A stretch of DNA of 33,800 nt from Candidatus Iainarchaeum sp. (GTDB taxonomy: Archaea; Iainarchaeota; Iainarchaeia; JAADDC01). The position numbers were made by a program, and so were the translations under genes. The stretch is from contig JAADDH010000074.1 of assembly GCA_013154035.1 (NCBI GenBank), positions 1-33,800 of the forward strand, given 5' to 3'. The notes below the pieces were generated by a model that had not been told where the DNA came from, did not search any database, and saw only the letters and a list, made by a program, of their open reading frames with translations. This document shows positions 33,396-33,800 of the stretch, in pieces (within the stretch, counting starts at the first letter, position 1; every line of letters starts with the position of its first letter).

Positions 33396-33416
33396 GGAAT
33401 TGGTGGGCCCGTAGCT
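33295..33416 (+). repeat. 13-base direct repeat of the tRNA-Ala 5' end
   Basis: TGGGCCCGTAGCT occurs at 33295-33307 and again at 33404-33416, where it is the base before the tRNA plus the acceptor stem and first D-arm bases. The upstream copy diverges after this point. It may be a remnant of a duplicated tRNA. Confidence 0.7.
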
Positions 33417-33478
33417 CAGTCCGGCAGAGCGCCCGCTTGGCATGCGGGAGGCCCCGGGTTCAAATCCCGGCGGGTCCA
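33405..33478 (+). tRNA. tRNA-Ala (anticodon GGC)
   Basis: A full cloverleaf is present: acceptor GGGCCCG (33405-33411) pairs with CGGGTCC (33471-33477), D-arm GCTC/GAGC, anticodon stem CCCGC/GCGGG with anticodon GGC at 33439-33441, and T-arm CCGGG-TTCAAAT-CCCGG. The acceptor has G3-U70, the alanine identity pair. The discriminator is A at 33478. CCA is not encoded and no intron is visible. No strong TATA box lies immediately upstream, so it may be processed from the transcript starting near 33286. Confidence 0.97.
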
Positions 33479-33658
33479 TTCATTTTCTATGTTTTCATCT
33501 GTATGGAGTCTGATTTCTGTTCCGACTGACCGTTTCTCAAAGTGTTCCCTCAGAAGTATTGTGATGATCGCAGATAGCGAGATATCCTCGCGCATAGCTG
33601 CTTCTACTAGATACTCGGGCAGATACACCGTAACCCGTTTTTTACGCCTCTTTTCCAT
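33416..33658 (-). CDS. Ribbon-helix-helix DNA-binding protein running antisense into the tRNA
   Basis: The product has 80 residues from ATG 33658, with GGGAG upstream. Residues 7-42 form a ribbon-helix-helix fold: RVTVYLPEYLVEAA strand and helix, then LSAIITILLREHF. Such small proteins are usually antitoxins or autoregulators. The last 20 or so residues are the antisense translation of tRNA-Ala, and the stop lies within the tRNA. The original 3' end was probably lost or altered at the tRNA boundary. It follows a partial gene on the same strand by 35 bases, so the two may be a pair. Confidence 0.65.
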   Translation of the reverse strand: MEKRRKKRVTVYLPEYLVEAAMREDISLSAIITILLREHFEKRSVGTEIRLHTDENIENEWTRRDLNPGPPACQAGALPD

Positions 33659-33693
33659 GGTGGTCTCCCGCCACGCTTTATGTCATTTTTACG

Positions 33694-33800
33694 TCAATTT
33701 TGCGTCGCTGGGTGAAGCTCATCTGCGTACACTTCCTCAAATACATCGCTGATTGTTCTTGCCTCCCAGATAGGATGCTCGCGCAGCTCGTCAAACAGCT
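33694..33800 (-). CDS. Partial hypothetical protein (5' end outside window)
   Basis: Only the last 34 codons are in the window, in the frame reading LFDELREHPIWEARTISDVF and ending at TGA (33696-33694). Codon use and an amphipathic helical pattern look genuine. The family cannot be recognised from this tail. Placement just upstream of a ribbon-helix-helix gene is typical of a toxin-antitoxin or regulator pair, but this is inference. Confidence 0.55.
   Translation of the reverse strand, partial: LFDELREHPIWEARTISDVFEEVYADELHPATQN

Noticed and set aside
33249-33479. 76-codon minus-strand frame beginning MDPPGFEPGAS
   Set aside because: This is the well-known false translation of a tRNA antisense strand; most of the rest covers the structured RNA region.
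33360-33752. 130-codon plus-strand frame crossing the tRNA
   Set aside because: It includes the sense translation of tRNA-Ala (GGPVAQSGRAPAWHAG) and then runs antisense to the ribbon-helix-helix gene.
1-33800. CRISPR array, insertion sequence or transposase
   Set aside because: No regularly spaced short repeats, terminal inverted repeats or transposase motifs were seen in reading the window.

Overview
The window comes from an archaeon. Coding density is high and many genes start with GTG. Most first genes of transcription units have a TATA-like box centred about 24-28 bases before the start codon, which indicates leaderless mRNAs. The gene content is also archaeal: an archaeosortase, FlaI/TadA-type secretion ATPases, pilin-like proteins with very short K/R-G leaders, a PAC2-family protein, and paired MinD-type ATPases with ferredoxin insertions. 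The abundance of iron-sulfur proteins suggests an anaerobe. The lineage cannot be fixed from sequence alone; a DPANN or deep euryarchaeal group is only a guess.

Layout. (1) 1-6758, minus strand: a small archaeosortase followed by a giant membrane-anchored, Ig-like surface protein that runs off the left edge. (2) 6793-14452, plus strand: a type IV pilus-like or secretion locus with a long ATPase, a 706-residue two-domain F-type platform protein, and seven small membrane-anchored proteins, most of them cysteine-rich and pilin-like. (3) 14455-21534: a minus-strand 720-residue membrane protein with a long charged low-complexity region and an acidic LLGG/DLG tail, divergent from a four-helix membrane protein and a 1479-residue secreted protein. 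These probably belong with the pilus-like machine. (4) 21524-22592, minus: a DUF473-like protein and a PAC2 protein. (5) 22620-25883, minus: a second secretion-type system, made of a DUF192 protein, a TadA/CpaF ATPase fused to a twelve-cysteine polyferredoxin domain, and a platform split into two F-domain proteins. (6) 25914-29568, plus: a HAD phosphatase, then sufC-sufB-sufD. (7) 29537-32815, minus: a NifX-like protein, a cation-diffusion facilitator fused to a NifX-like domain, and two MinD-ferredoxin ATPases in one overlapping operon. (8) 32888-33800: a small membrane protein, a structured RNA candidate, tRNA-Ala(GGC), and a ribbon-helix-helix gene whose 3' end runs antisense through the tRNA.

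How the genes fit together. Regions 1-3 look like an integrated cell-surface programme in which secretion motor, minor pilins, a giant secreted protein, an archaeosortase and its likely substrates lie side by side. Regions 5-7 centre on iron-sulfur chemistry: cluster assembly (Suf), cluster-carrying ATPases (the MinD pair), NifX domains and a metal exporter, plus the unusual ferredoxin-fused secretion ATPase. The suf and nifX-like promoters share a near-identical palindrome, TTAACA-N-TGTTAA, suggesting common control.

The strongest candidates for something undescribed are the ferredoxin-fused secretion ATPase operon, the pilin and giant-protein locus, and the structured RNA beside the tRNA.
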